This document shows positions 38,396 to 49,700 of a DNA stretch of 64,000 nucleotides, in pieces. The position numbers were made by a program, and so were the translations under genes. The notes under the pieces are model-generated. The model did no database searches and was not told the origin of the DNA. It worked only from the letters and a program-made list of their open reading frames with translations. Origin of the DNA: Blastocystis hominis (taxonomy: Eukaryota > Sar > Bigyra > Opalinata > Blastocystidae); contig NW_013171860.1 of assembly GCF_000151665.1 (NCBI RefSeq), positions 179,939 through 243,938 on the forward strand, given 5' to 3'. The stretch's first letter is position 1; each line of letters opens with the position of its first letter.

Positions 38396-39183
38396 GTCAT
38401 AATCGTGCACTACCGGTGAGTGTGATTAACCACAATACAGTAATTCCGAAGAAAAACGAACGATACCATGAAACGTTCAATACCGTGATCATGCCTCGTG
38501 ACCTTGTATACAAGATCACTTCGATTACATGCAAGATCGATACAACGTCTCTCTGGAACATTCGTGCAATGAATGTGGTGAAGGTTCAAATGTTGTCAGG
38601 GTTTGAAATGGTCTACAACGTCGGTCCTGGTTACTACTCGATTACCGAGTTATGCCGTGCGATAGCCGATTCCATCCAGGTAGACGATGTTAACCGAGCA
38701 TACCTGAATAGTGACGTGGCGACCGCTGTTGACCTTAGTGGCGCACCTGATTACACGAGTATCCTCAAGTTGGAAGGTGTCGTTGAGGCAGGTATGCTAG
38801 CGAGTGAACCCTACGACATCACGAATGGCATGAGTGTGATCCGAGTCTACAGTAGTATCAATACTCAAACATTCGGTCTGAAGAGTCCGCTGATCGATAA
38901 CCTGATTCATGTATCGATGGGACTAAACAACATGATCACCTGGAATAACCTATCGATCGATGTGATTGAACAAACGAACTTGGATTCCATTGATTGGGTA
39001 CTGACAGACGCGAATGACCGTCCGATCTCCTTGAATTCGAATGTGTACATCTCATTCACGATATCTTGTAAGTACAACTTCAGTAAGGTATTCAAGAAGA
39101 TAGATATCAATGTCTATCTTCTATATACATATATATATCTATATCTGAAAAGTAATAGTTTGATTGTTGCCTCCAACAAATAA
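38392..39183 (+). CDS. structural-type protein 4 of element B (3' end replaced)
   Basis: The N-terminal 226 residues look like the family: MVYNVGPGYYSITELCRAI, VDLSGAPDYTSILKLEGV, YDITNGMSVIRVYSSINT and VLTDANDRPISLNSNVYISF. The frame stays open for some 35 more residues, but these (YNFSKVFKKIDINVYLLYTY and on) are of a different, AT-rich type, so the natural protein end is probably lost at the element break near 39,075. DITNGMSVI...YSSI parallels DITNGLSNIQLYCNI of protein 2 and DITRNRQVIQVYSTIV of protein 1, which shows that the genes arose by duplication of one module. Confidence 0.55.
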   Translation: MSHNRALPVSVINHNTVIPKKNERYHETFNTVIMPRDLVYKITSITCKIDTTSLWNIRAMNVVKVQMLSGFEMVYNVGPGYYSITELCRAIADSIQVDDVNRAYLNSDVATAVDLSGAPDYTSILKLEGVVEAGMLASEPYDITNGMSVIRVYSSINTQTFGLKSPLIDNLIHVSMGLNNMITWNNLSIDVIEQTNLDSIDWVLTDANDRPISLNSNVYISFTISCKYNFSKVFKKIDINVYLLYTYIYLYLKSNSLIVASNK

Positions 39184-39300
39184 TCAGCCAGATATGTCTC
39201 ACAGCTTGATATTGGACAACTACTCATTCCCATAGAGTCCATTCTTATGGATTTCAGCTTTATCATCAACAATACTGATATCACTATTAGTGAGTAATTC
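39140..39300. repeat. interspersed repeat copy (partner at 57,305-57,440)
   Basis: Shares an ordered series of words with 57,305-57,440: TAGTT.GATT..TG.CTCCAA, GTCTCACA, TAGAGTCCATTCTT, TATCATCAACA.T and ATAATAG/CTATTAG. It lies just right of element B, as the partner lies just right of element C. Identity unknown. Confidence 0.4.
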
Positions 39301-40290
39301 TATTCATCCTAATGAGTTGGGAACCAAAGCATTTCACTTTCATCAACCAACTCAAACAGCAAGTATTATGTATACTATTGTTATTCATGCTCGTAATAGA
39401 ACAACATTGTGAATCACTTTGTATCCCTATTGAAGTGTACAATTCGATCCTTCCTTTAAATAGGAGATATTCTGCATTATTTGGCAGGTGGGGGATACTA
39501 TATGGGTTAGAATAAGGGATAGTATTCTCTGGCAATATAACAAACTCTGATAGGTTCAGAGTGCATCAAAACGACAAAAACTGGACACCAACTATCCAAA
39601 AACCTAGAAACAGTGGAATATGAATATATCTCTATTTGTTCGTATAAAATATATTATGTATTCTACCTTATTTTGCTCAGTTCTTCAACGACACACCCAC
39701 CTTTCTCACAAACTCTATTATTCGATTCTATTATACACATTTCACATATTATTACTATAAATGATAACCCAAAAACTGTTTATCGCTAGCTTTTCCATTT
39801 TCATTCCTATCATCATCTTCTACATACTCTATTTCTTTCTATCCCATCTAGAGTAGATTCCAAATGAATAGAACGAAAAACAAAACGCTTCCACTGGAAA
39901 CAACACTCTTCGATCTATTCATTCCACAATATCCCATTTCCGCTCATCTCCTTCCACTTCACAGTAAAAACAACTCCCTCCCTATTCGAAATCTATTCTT
40001 CCACTCATACCCAATTTCAACACTATTTTCACAATTGCACAATTCCTGTGTATTTTTGAAATCATTTGTTTTACAATAAAAGCTATTAGCTTCGTCTTAC
40101 TGGGTTTGAATGTATTCAAAATTTGGAATTGGACTTGTATGTCCTGTCTTTTGTTTTGTTTTCGGACTTCTATGTGTTTTTGTGTGTTGTGTTGTGGGAG
40201 TGTAAGTATTGTAGCTGGGATGGGTTCTGTCGTCAAGTTGGTGTGTTTGAAGAAGCTAGTGTAGTGTGCGCTATCGTTACTTTGACTAAA
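39301..40290. other. AT-rich intergenic DNA
   Basis: About 1 kb with no convincing gene or repeat. The right part becomes GT-rich (40,130-40,300) as it approaches the FN3-type gene. Confidence 0.4.
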
Positions 40291-40305
40291 CTGTGTGTGT
40301 GAAAT

Positions 40306-43092
40306 ATGCATCGTGAACGCATTCAATACCATAATGGCGGTGGACCCTGGTTCCATTTTTGCTGTGTGGAGTGTGCTCCGAGTGAGAATTTCTGTACTTC
40401 AAACTGTGCAACGTGGCGAACCCATTCATGCCATGTGGGACCGCGGATACATGGAGATAACTTGCAACGTGGGAGGTATCTGGTACAGGCACGACGTTCT
40501 TGCCTAGGATATCTGTTCTGTTTCTCGTATTTTCATTTTCATATTGTGAGGTGGTAGAGTGTGGTAGAGAGAACGGATTTGCGATGAGTGAAAGGGCAAA
40601 CTATGGGAGCAAGAGCTGTAGGTTTGTAGAAGCGGAGCGTGTGTGGAACTTGGGAGAATGGGACAAGAAGGCGGAGTATGGGAACTGCTGTGGGTACGGT
40701 CCTCGCCTCTGATTGATGGGAGCCGAGTGAACTGGAATGGGCAGTGGGAGCAGGCGAGTTCCAAGACGGTGCAGTTGTGCATTTGTGGGTCTGTGGAGCA
40801 TGGGAAGGTGGAGGTGTGCGTGGTGCGGGCGTGTGGGAAGTGGTGGAATGGAAGAGAGGTGAGGTGCGTGGCGGTGGTGCGCCCCGCGGACGAAGTGGCG
40901 GGGTAGCCGGAAGGGCACTTGGGGCAAGTGTTGGATACGAAGTGCGATGTGGACTAGTGGGGCATGATCACGGATGGGTGCAACGCCTATCAGCAGTGGG
41001 AATCGATCGATCGATCGATAGGGGACGGGCTCCTGTCAGCCCATCCTGCCGATGCTGCGCTGCGCTGCGCTGCGTGGCGGGCGATGGGGCGAGGGACGTG
41101 GCGCTGTGGACGATGGGAGATGGGAAGCAATCCACGATGTACTGCACGAGCAATGTGGGCGTGGGCGAGGTGATGAACGATCCATTCGAGCCCATGAACA
41201 TGCACATCGTGTTTGAATTGGCCGAGGCCACGTTCTCCTATCCCACCACCGCGATCTCCATCTCCGACTACACCATTGCCTTCGCCTTCGCCTTCGATGG
41301 CTCCTTCCCGCGGTTCTGCGAAGGTACGCACGCTCTACATCAATGCCAACAGGTTGGTGTCCCGAAACGGCCTCCCCTTCCCCGCGGAAACCCTCATCGC
41401 GACCTTCTCGACCCGCGCCGGCGTTCGGTTGGCGTTCGGTTGGCGTTCGGTTGGCGTTCGGTTGGCGTTCGGTTGTGGCCTGCTCGGATTGTGGAGAGCG
41501 CGATTGGTATGAGGGAAGTGGAGTAGGCGCAGCGCAGCGCAGCGTGTCTGTGCAGATGGAGGTTCCCTGGAGCCGTGGCATCTACGATGAAGCCCCGATG
41601 GATGGCCTTGATGGGCAGCAATGTGCAGAGCCAGTTCTTCGAGACGCGCTCCGTGTTGGTGGCGGGCGCCATTGTGAACAGCGTGATGGCCATCAGCTGG
41701 CGTGTCCGCAAGGGCGCCTCCTGGTCCGCCTTCGCGTCCTTCTCCGTCTACCGCCCCGTCGTGCTGCTGCCTGCCTGCCTCCCTCCGCGCCCGTCGTGCT
41801 GCTGCCGCCTTCGAAGCCACGCAGGTGCGCTGGGTCTGGTGGTGGTGCGAGCTCTTCGTGCAGGCCTTGGTTGGCTCCCACTCCCAGCTCTTCGCCGCCG
41901 ACGCGCTCCTCCAAGAGGGCGACGTCCAGCAACCCGAGCTCTCTCTTTCTCGCTCTCTCTCTCGATGCGTGCGTGGCCTACTGGGTGCGCGTGGCGCTGT
42001 GCTCCGCCGCGTGCTCCATCCTCTCCGAGGCCTCCTCTCCCATCACCCTCGCCGCGTATGTCGTCGCGCCCGGCGCGGTGCAGAACCTCGAGGTGGCCGC
42101 GCTCTCCTCGACCTCGCTGCGCGTGCAGTGGGCAGAGCCGGCGGAGCTGGGCGGCGCCAGCATTCGGTACTACGTGGTGCGACGCTCGTGGATGGCGTCG
42201 ATGGCCGTGATCCAGAGCGAGAGCGAGAGCGAGAGCGAGAGCGAGAGCGAGAGCGAGAGCGAGGTCGCCAGCACGAACTGCTTCCTGGACCTGCAGAGCG
42301 TGCAGAGCGTGCAGAGCGTGCAATGAGCGTGCAGAGCGTGCAGAGCGTGCAGCACGCGCCCATCTATCTGAGCGTGTCCGCGTTCACCGGGTATCTCTCC
42401 CGCCAATAGAAGATCCCCGCGGTTCTGTATGCGGTGTGTGTGGAATCAGGCGGAGGGCATTGAGTGGGACTGTGCGATGGCGATTACCGGATCCTTCCAT
42501 GATCTCTGCACCGCCACGTGCGAGCTTCGCGCTCCCGCGACTTCCTCCTTCCGCCGAACCGTCTGGTTCCCCGCGGGACGCGATGTGTGGGACGTGTTGG
42601 AGGGTGGGATCCCCGCGACTTCCTACACGCTGGAGTGCGTCCCGAGCGAAGTGGGCAGTGCCGAGTGGATGGGCAGGCAATTCGGAGTGTCCACGATGGC
42701 CACGTCGGAATTCGTTGGGTGTTGGTGGTGGACGGCGAGCCAACCTCCTCGCTCACCGGTTCGCTCTGGGTGTGGGTGTGGGTGTGGGTGTGAGTGAGCA
42801 GGAATCTGGTGGGCGATGGGGTGGGGTCCGTGGCTCCCTACGAAGGTGTGCAGAGTCGACCGGGCTCTCTGGATCTCTTCCTGTCCAACTGGGCGCAGAA
42901 CGCCACCGTGGTCTCCGTCACCCAGCCCCTCCGCCTCCGCCTCCGCCTCCGCTTCCGCTTCCTCTTCGCCTACGACGTGACCGGCGCGCTCATCCGCGCC
43001 CACCTCGTCGATCACGCCTGGTGCGCCGTGGGTCGCGATGTTTCCACGTTTCCACGATCCAGACCGATTTGGCAGTTGCTGAGAGAGAGAAA
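40306..43092 (+). CDS. second FN3-type surface protein gene
   Basis: GC-rich, repeat-laden, multi-exon gene; borders approximate. Recognisable stretches: NWNGQWEQASSKTVQLCICG (near 40,730), MHIVFELAEATFSYPTTAIS (near 41,200), FFETRSVLVAGAIVNSVMAI (near 41,640), a clear FN3 domain with VAPGAVQNLEVAALSSTSLR and GGASIRYYVVRRSW (42,065-42,190), HAPIYLSVSAFTGYLSRQ (42,350-42,405), and ATCELRAPATSSFRRTVWF (near 42,510). The last recognisable part is RLRFLFAYDV-like sequence to DHAWCAVGRDV near 43,040. Cys-containing extracellular-type modules suggest a surface or secreted protein, as for the gene at 28,481. Several tandem repeats inside make the frame uncertain; whether the gene is intact cannot be decided by eye. 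Confidence 0.5.
41423..41475. repeat. 11-bp tandem repeat
   Basis: About five copies of GGCGTTCGGTT. The unit is not a multiple of three, so it probably lies in an intron of the FN3-type gene (a GT..AG segment ending at TCTGTGCAG near 41,556 would enclose it). Confidence 0.7.
42215..42264. repeat. GAGAGC hexamer tandem repeat
   Basis: About eight GAGAGC/GAGCGA units, coding for Ser-Glu repeats within the FN3 domain of the forward gene. Confidence 0.8.
42293..42352. repeat. 9-bp repeat AGCGTGCAG with built-in splice sites
   Basis: Tandem AGCGTGCAG units. Each contains GTGCAG, that is, a GT followed by a CAG. One imperfect unit (GTGCAATGAG) brings an in-frame stop. A 35-nt GT..AG intron from that unit to the last CAG (42,320-42,354) would remove it and join LDLQSVQSVQS to HAPIYLSV. 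Confidence 0.55.
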
Positions 43093-44046
43093 GAGAGAAA
43101 TGGTTGCGGTGTTTGGTTTGGAAGATGGATGGATGGATGGATGGAATTGTAGAGATGTGGAATGGTTGAAGCGTTGTAGGATTTGAATGAGAATCGAAAA
43201 TGTGTTTAGGAAGGAAAGAAGGAAAATGTAGATTTAGAGTGTGTAGGGTGTTGGAATGATTTAGAAACATGAACAGAATAATCCAGAACGAGGAACCAAA
43301 CGACTCTAGTTGATAATAATAATAATAATAGAGTGCTGTGAGTTGATAGTTGAAACAAAGAAAGAAAGAAAGAAAGAAAGTGTATTTAGAGTTAGTTGGT
43401 TGGTTTAGGATAAGGAAATGATAGAAAATGGAGTGAATGGTTAACGATGTGCGAAGCTAGGTTCTTTGTGTGAAAATCGCTGGATCAAAACCAATTTCCA
43501 TTCCATTCGATTTGATTTACTAGTTTTACTAGTTTTAATTGCTTTCAAACCCAACCATTCCCAAGTCAAAATGATTTGGCTAGAATCATGGATGGATAGA
43601 TTGGATTATCGAAATAATAATGATAATATAGACTATTTAGACAAAGTGGAGTGAACAACCAAATTTTTGCTTCATAACACGATTTCACTATGATATCATA
43701 AATATACAACCTATACAGACATAGTAGACAACAAAATGGACTTTTCCATTCTGAGTGTTTCCAAACAATCCTGATATTATAAATATTATAAATATCTATA
43801 CCTCGAACTATTTCAACCACAAAAATGTGAACAAAATGATGCGAAACACAAGTGAGTACTTCACTTGGAAATCTTGGATCCAATGTGTATATGGTAGCAC
43901 TCTATCATAATTTTTAAATATGAAGAATACTTAGGTGTACGGAAACAAACTGATCTCTCTGTTTTCTTCATAAATTCTTTATATTTGGCTACAAATTACG
44001 GATTCAAAGAGTAGAGGCTAAGGATATGTGATCATAAATAGGTAGA
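43093..44046. other. AT-rich intergenic DNA with microsatellites
   Basis: Contains (ATGG)n near 43,125-43,143, (AATAAT)n near 43,313-43,329 and (GAAA)n near 43,359-43,379. No gene recognised. The last 500 bp would hold the promoter of the MORN/LRR gene. Confidence 0.5.
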
Positions 44047-44845
44047 ATGCAAGAACTTAAGGGAAGCGAATTTCTCCTGGACGGTTACATAACGCGTGGT
44101 GAAGCAAAGGAAATCACTATTGGAGGCTGCAACTATGGCCTCCAATATTATCAAGGTGATCACGAGGATGAATACACGTTGACGAGAGCTGGTAAGGTTT
44201 GCCTATTCCAAAATGGCATACTGAAGATGTGTTACGAGGTGGATGCGGACGAGAACGAAATCGGCGACTTTACCCGATTCGAAAATGGACGTGTCGCTTT
44301 TGTCCAATCATTTGACGAAATTCTGGATCAGCATGATTTTTATCGTATTATAAACCATGTCCGAGGCGAGCGTATGGAAATCTATTCGCATGCAAGTGAT
44401 CACCTGATTTATCACGGTGAGTTCAACGAGAAGCGAGAACGAGAAGGATGGGGCATCCAATATGACGATAAAACGGGTGCCATGCTGCTCGAGGGAATAT
44501 GGAAGGGAAACAAGCTTGTGGAGATCATCCGCAAGATCGAAGGAACTATTATGACGGAGTTCAAGCGAAACGGTGACAATACCATCGCTTCGAATCGAAT
44601 TCCCCTGTTTGTGGGTGAATTCGTGTATGATGAATCGAAAGAATCGTTTCTTCGAAATGGTCGAGGATACTGGATCGATGAAGAAACTCGGATTGCTACT
44701 CGCGAAGTGGAATGGAAAGATGGAGTGGAAGTGAGTGGAAGAGATCTCTATGATGGATGGTACACTCGATCCACAACTCCAAAACCCAAACCCAAACCCA
44801 AACCCAAACCCAAACCCAAACCCAAACCCAAACCCGCTCCGATGT

Positions 44846-44882
<37 letters not shown>

Positions 44883-46791
44883 AAAACGCGAAGAACCTGC
44901 TCCTCTTCGATTCAGCGTCACTGGATCTACAAAATGGACCGATGTGAGTTTGCAAGTGACCGATTTGAAGATTTCATCGAATTGCTGTAACGATTTGAAT
45001 GCATTGGATCTGAATCGATTCGAGTGGCTACGATCTATCGAAATCGGCGATGAATGTTTTGGATCAGTGCAAACATTCCAAATCGATGGATTGAATCGAT
45101 TGAAAACGATCAAAATCGGAATCAAGTCATTCACTCAGAATGAATACTGGTATGGAAACAACAAATCGAAATCATTCCACATATTGAATTGTGAATCATT
45201 GGAATCCATTCAAATTGGTGAATACAGTTTCGTTGATTTTGGAGGCGACTTTGAATTGAAGAATCTACCACAACTACAATCTATTCAAATTGGTACAATT
45301 GAAAGTGGTTCACGCAATTTTCAAGATAGTTCCTTTGTGATTCGAGGTATTGATATGATATTGAATATTTGAATGATGTATAGATCTTCCAAATCTACAA
45401 TCCATTACATTAGGTTATGATGCATTCGAGTATTCCTTATCAACAATAATGGAAAGTATTGAATGAATTGGAATGAAATGATTGTTGTAGATCTTCCATC
45501 ATTACAATCCATTCAACTCGGTACATGTGCACTTCAAGGAAGTCCACTGGTTGATTCTTGTTCACTGATAATGCGAAGTAATAATGAATTGATTGGTTAT
45601 GATTTGTTTTGTAGATCTTCCAAATCTAACATCAATAACTTCTAAAGGAGGTAGTTTCGAATATCCTCGTGCAGTGACATTGGAAAGTATTTCTGAATAT
45701 TGAATATTGATAGTATTTAGATATTCCAAATCTTCAAAATGTCAAACTACCTGGTTCATTCCAGAAAGTTCATCATCCAATTGTCAACAGTAACTATTCA
45801 TATTTTCAGTTGATTTTAGATGTTTCTGAACTACTATTTCCTAAAGTCTATTACTTCGATTTCATTCAATCAATGGATTCATCCACTACATCAATAATTC
45901 TTCCCGATTGGACCTGTAATGATATTGAATATACAATATTTGATTTCTCGCGGTTTACTCTAGTTGAATCAATCGAAATTGGGGATAATTGTTTTGAATC
46001 AGTGCAAACATTCAAAATTGATGGACTGAATCGATTGAAAACTATCAAAATCGGAAGCAATTCATTTACGCAGAAAAAGAATGATTGGGGAGATGACAAA
46101 TCAAAATCATTCCACATATTGAATTGTGAATCATTGGAATCCATTCAAATTGGTCAATTCAGTTTCAGTGATTATGCTGGCGACTTTGAATTGAAGAATC
46201 TACCACAATTACAGTCCATTCAGATTGGTACAATTGGAAGTTATTCATGCAATTTCCTCTATGGTTCATTTGTGATTCGAGGTATTGATATGATATTGAA
46301 TATTTGAATGATGTATAGATCTTCCAAATCTACAATCCATTACATTAGGTTATAGTGCATTCGGTGGTTCCTTATCAACAATAATTGAAAGTATTGAATG
46401 AATTGGAATGAAATGATTGATGTAGATCTTCCATCATTACAATCCATTCAACTCGGTGAACATGCACTTCAAGGAAGTGATGATGATGATTCTTGTTCAT
46501 TGGTAATGCGAAGTAATAATGAATTGATTGGTTATGATTTGTCTTGTAGATCTTCCAAATCTAACATCAATAACTTCTGTAGATTATAGTTTCTATGATT
46601 CTCGTGTAGTGACATTAGAAAGTATTTCTGAATATTGAATATTGATAGTATTTAGATATTCCAAATCTTCGAAATGTCAAGCTACCTTATTCATTCCGAC
46701 ATGTTCGATCGAAATCAATTTCGAGTATAGTTTGATTGATTTGATTTGATTCATAGATGTTTCTTCCATTCTCGCTAATTATGTCCACTAA
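44047..46791 (+). CDS. MORN/leucine-rich-repeat protein, 11 exons
   Basis: Ten introns (37, 35, 37, 34, 30, 37, 35, 37, 34, 32 nt) leave exactly 798 codons plus stop. The N-terminal 240 residues are MORN-like (IYHGEFNEKREREGWGIQYD, VGEFVYDESKESFLRNGRGY). A linker of Lys-Pro then Ala-Pro repeats follows (about 240-285). The rest is two tandem LRR blocks with units such as LNRLKTIKIG..SFT, CESLESIQIG.(Y/F)SF and NLPQLQSIQIGT. In both blocks the small exons are 72, 87, 72 and 69 nt, every intron is in phase 1, and each exon opens with (G/A)AT-(CTT/ATT)-CCA, giving (D/N)-(L/I)-P. No membrane segment is visible. A scaffold or interaction role is likely. Relatives lie as pseudogenes at 27,230, 34,100 and 49,690. 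Confidence 0.85.
44783..44881. repeat. coding hexamer repeats (CCCAAA)n and (GCTCCT)n
   Basis: About nine CCCAAA units code Pro-Lys repeats, followed by about six GCTCCT units coding Ala-Pro repeats. They form the linker between the MORN-like and LRR parts. Confidence 0.85.
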
Positions 46792-49700
46792 ATCAAGCAT
46801 TCAATCTATAATTTTGATTTGATTTGAATTGTTCAGTGATTCGTCATTGTTTAGGAACATTTCCATTGATTGATTGAGTGATTGATTGTTTGTTTGTTTG
46901 AAACCGATTCTTGATCACAATTCATGATTCTATAATTATCAAAATATCAATCCTACCTGATTATTATGATGTTCTTCTTTACCATTTTAACAATGATACT
47001 GAATTCTGATTGTTGTTTCAATCAATCAATCAATCATTGTTTTCGATCATCATTATTATTATTACCAATGAGCCAATGATCACATATTGAACATTCACAA
47101 ATGATGAATTCAATCTACCAATAATAATAATAATAATATACAAATGATGGTTTGAATAGGTTTGAACTAGGATTTGTTCAATATTGATAGGAAACTGCTT
47201 GCTTCGAATTATCATTATCATGAATAATCATCGTGAATAATAAGATTGGATTTGCTAGTGACACAATGGAATGGTTGGAATCGATTGATATTGGATGATT
47301 ATTCACATTTGTGAATCCATTGTTAAATCGGTAGATAATACAATACAATGCAATAGAATGATTGATATTGAATTAGGATATTGATTTTGACTTATTGAAT
47401 AGGAATCGATCACTGTATACATAGAATAGAATAGAATAGAATCAAATAGAGGTGAAATGGATAAAACAAGGCAATGAAACTAGAATAGAATAGAATAGAA
47501 TAGAATAGAATAGAATCCGAATGAATAGCATTGGAAATCATATTGGATTCACCATTCAATCAATCCAACTATCACTCATTTGTTTGTTTGTTTGTTTGTT
47601 TATCAATGAGTCACAAAACATGGATTTATCAATTTGACAATAATAATATCAAATCGGATGTGTTTGATACTTGAAAGTTGTAGTACGTAGTAATATCAAT
47701 CGTGGTTTCACAATTCGATATTTGGATGGAATGTCGTATTCTTCAATATCACACAAACCATTCACTCAATCATTCAATCAATCAATCAATGGATGAAAGA
47801 TAGCTGATTCAAAATGCAAATGAATGTTGAATATCGTAAAGAATCAATTCATCATTCACAATCAATAATACTGATAAGAATAGAAAGGCTGTTCAATCCA
47901 TTGATCCATTGAATGAATGATTGAATGGATGGTGTGTATTTGGTTAGTTTTCGATCTCCATTCATCATCATCATTATTATTATCATTATTATAATGATTG
48001 TATGATCATCCACATTATTCATCGGTCTATTTCAGCATATTGAATACCATTAGATCACTTTGGTATTGTTGATCATGAATAGAATGATTGGATAGGATCG
48101 ATCAATCAGAATCAGAATCAGAATCAAATTGATGATGAGTATTCAACCATCAATCCTTGTGATTATTATTATTATTATTAGTAGTAGTAGTAGTATTTGT
48201 ATTTGTTCGATTATCAATGATATAGAATCGATCGAATGATTCATTGATAGCGATCCAATCGACTGATAGAATTATACAATTGATTCGATCGAATCCAAAT
48301 GGAACAATCACTCAAACACATTGTAGTCTCAATGGTTGTTTTGCAATTGAATCGATCGAGATTCATGAAATCATTATGTTCGATCATTGTATTAGCTGGA
48401 ATCTATCATTGTACTGTATTGCATAACAATACTCTTATTTCTTTCTGATCATTATTATCATTATCATTATTATTATTATTGATATCATTCAAATCATTGA
48501 ATCCCATTCGAACAAGTCAATATGAAATCAGCATTTGATAATCACAATACAATAATGAGGCATATTGTGAGAACCATTTGTGTTGTGGTTTGAATATGAG
48601 TATTTCGATAATGGCCTTTCTTGGAATCCATTGTTTGATTGTATATTCAATATGCTGTTTGTGATTTAACACCGATGAATTCACAAATCACATATTTCGA
48701 ATGAATCTTGATCGAACGACTTCAATCGAATCGTTTTGACAAGATTCATTGCACTTAATCCAATTGAATCAATAGGAATCGACACAATCCATATTTGTTT
48801 GTTGAGATAGTATTCATTTGAATAATACTCAATGATTCATTATTCTTTTGTTTTTGTTTTCTTTTTGTTTTGATGTTGCTTATCTATTTTTGATTATTCC
48901 ATTTTTCATTTGTTGTTGTTGTTGTTGTATTTCAACTTTTGGAATTGATTGTAGTTCATTTTATTATTTCATTTTCGATTTTGATTTTTAGTTTATTCTT
49001 GTTTGTTTTGCTATTCTTTCGTTTTCTTTGTTTCTTATTTTCTTATATTTGTACATTTTATTCCTTTTTCTTTTTCTTTTTGTTTTGTATTATATGATTC
49101 TAATTTGTATTTAGTTTTTCTTTTTTGTATTTTCTTTTTCTTTATTATTCCTTTTTTATATTCTGACATTCATCTTATTATTCACTATCCACCAGACAAA
49201 TTGGATTGTGTCGATTCTTATTGATTCAATTCTCATAAGGAAATATGTGATTATTTGTTTGGATTGTTCCATGTTTTGTTTTGCTTATTTCTGTTTGTTT
49301 TATGTTCATCATTATCATTATCATTATTATATATCCATTTTAACCAATCATAGAATCAATCATGTGCCATAAGTTTGAAACAACAATACAAATTCCACAG
49401 ATCATTGTAAAATGAACCAGATAGAATTGTTCCAATCATAATCAATCGAAATATGTTCCTATTAAACGAATCAAATCAAATCAAATCAAATCAAATGATC
49501 AAACGGAATCGAATGAAACACAATGAATCAAATCAAATCAAATCACCTAACAAGATAAGATAAGATAAGCTTAAACTTACCAAATGGAATTGAAATCTAT
49601 GAAAATCATATGAAATCAATTCCATTCTATTTATCAACAATACTCGAATCGATTTCGATTGAACATACCCCAATGATACAAGTAGATTGACATTTTGAAA

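Larger units (their letters stand above)
34811..39075 (+). mobile_element. Polinton-like element B, left-hand part
   Basis: Begins with an AGT triplet run and an inverted terminal repeat matching the right end of element A1, then a tight block of four structural genes on one strand. Similarity to element-type sequence fades near 39,075, inside the fourth gene, where AT-rich DNA takes over, so the copy is truncated on the right and is a broken copy. The four frames themselves are open, which suggests a fairly recent origin. No integrase or polymerase remains. Confidence 0.75.

Noticed and set aside
44783-44834. (CCCAAA)n as an internal telomere-like repeat
   Set aside because: It lies in frame inside an exon, codes Pro-Lys repeats and continues into Ala-Pro codons, so it is a coding linker.
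49003-49224. 73-codon frame resembling a membrane protein
   Set aside because: The Phe/Leu-rich translation comes from T-rich low-complexity DNA without support from neighbours or conservation.
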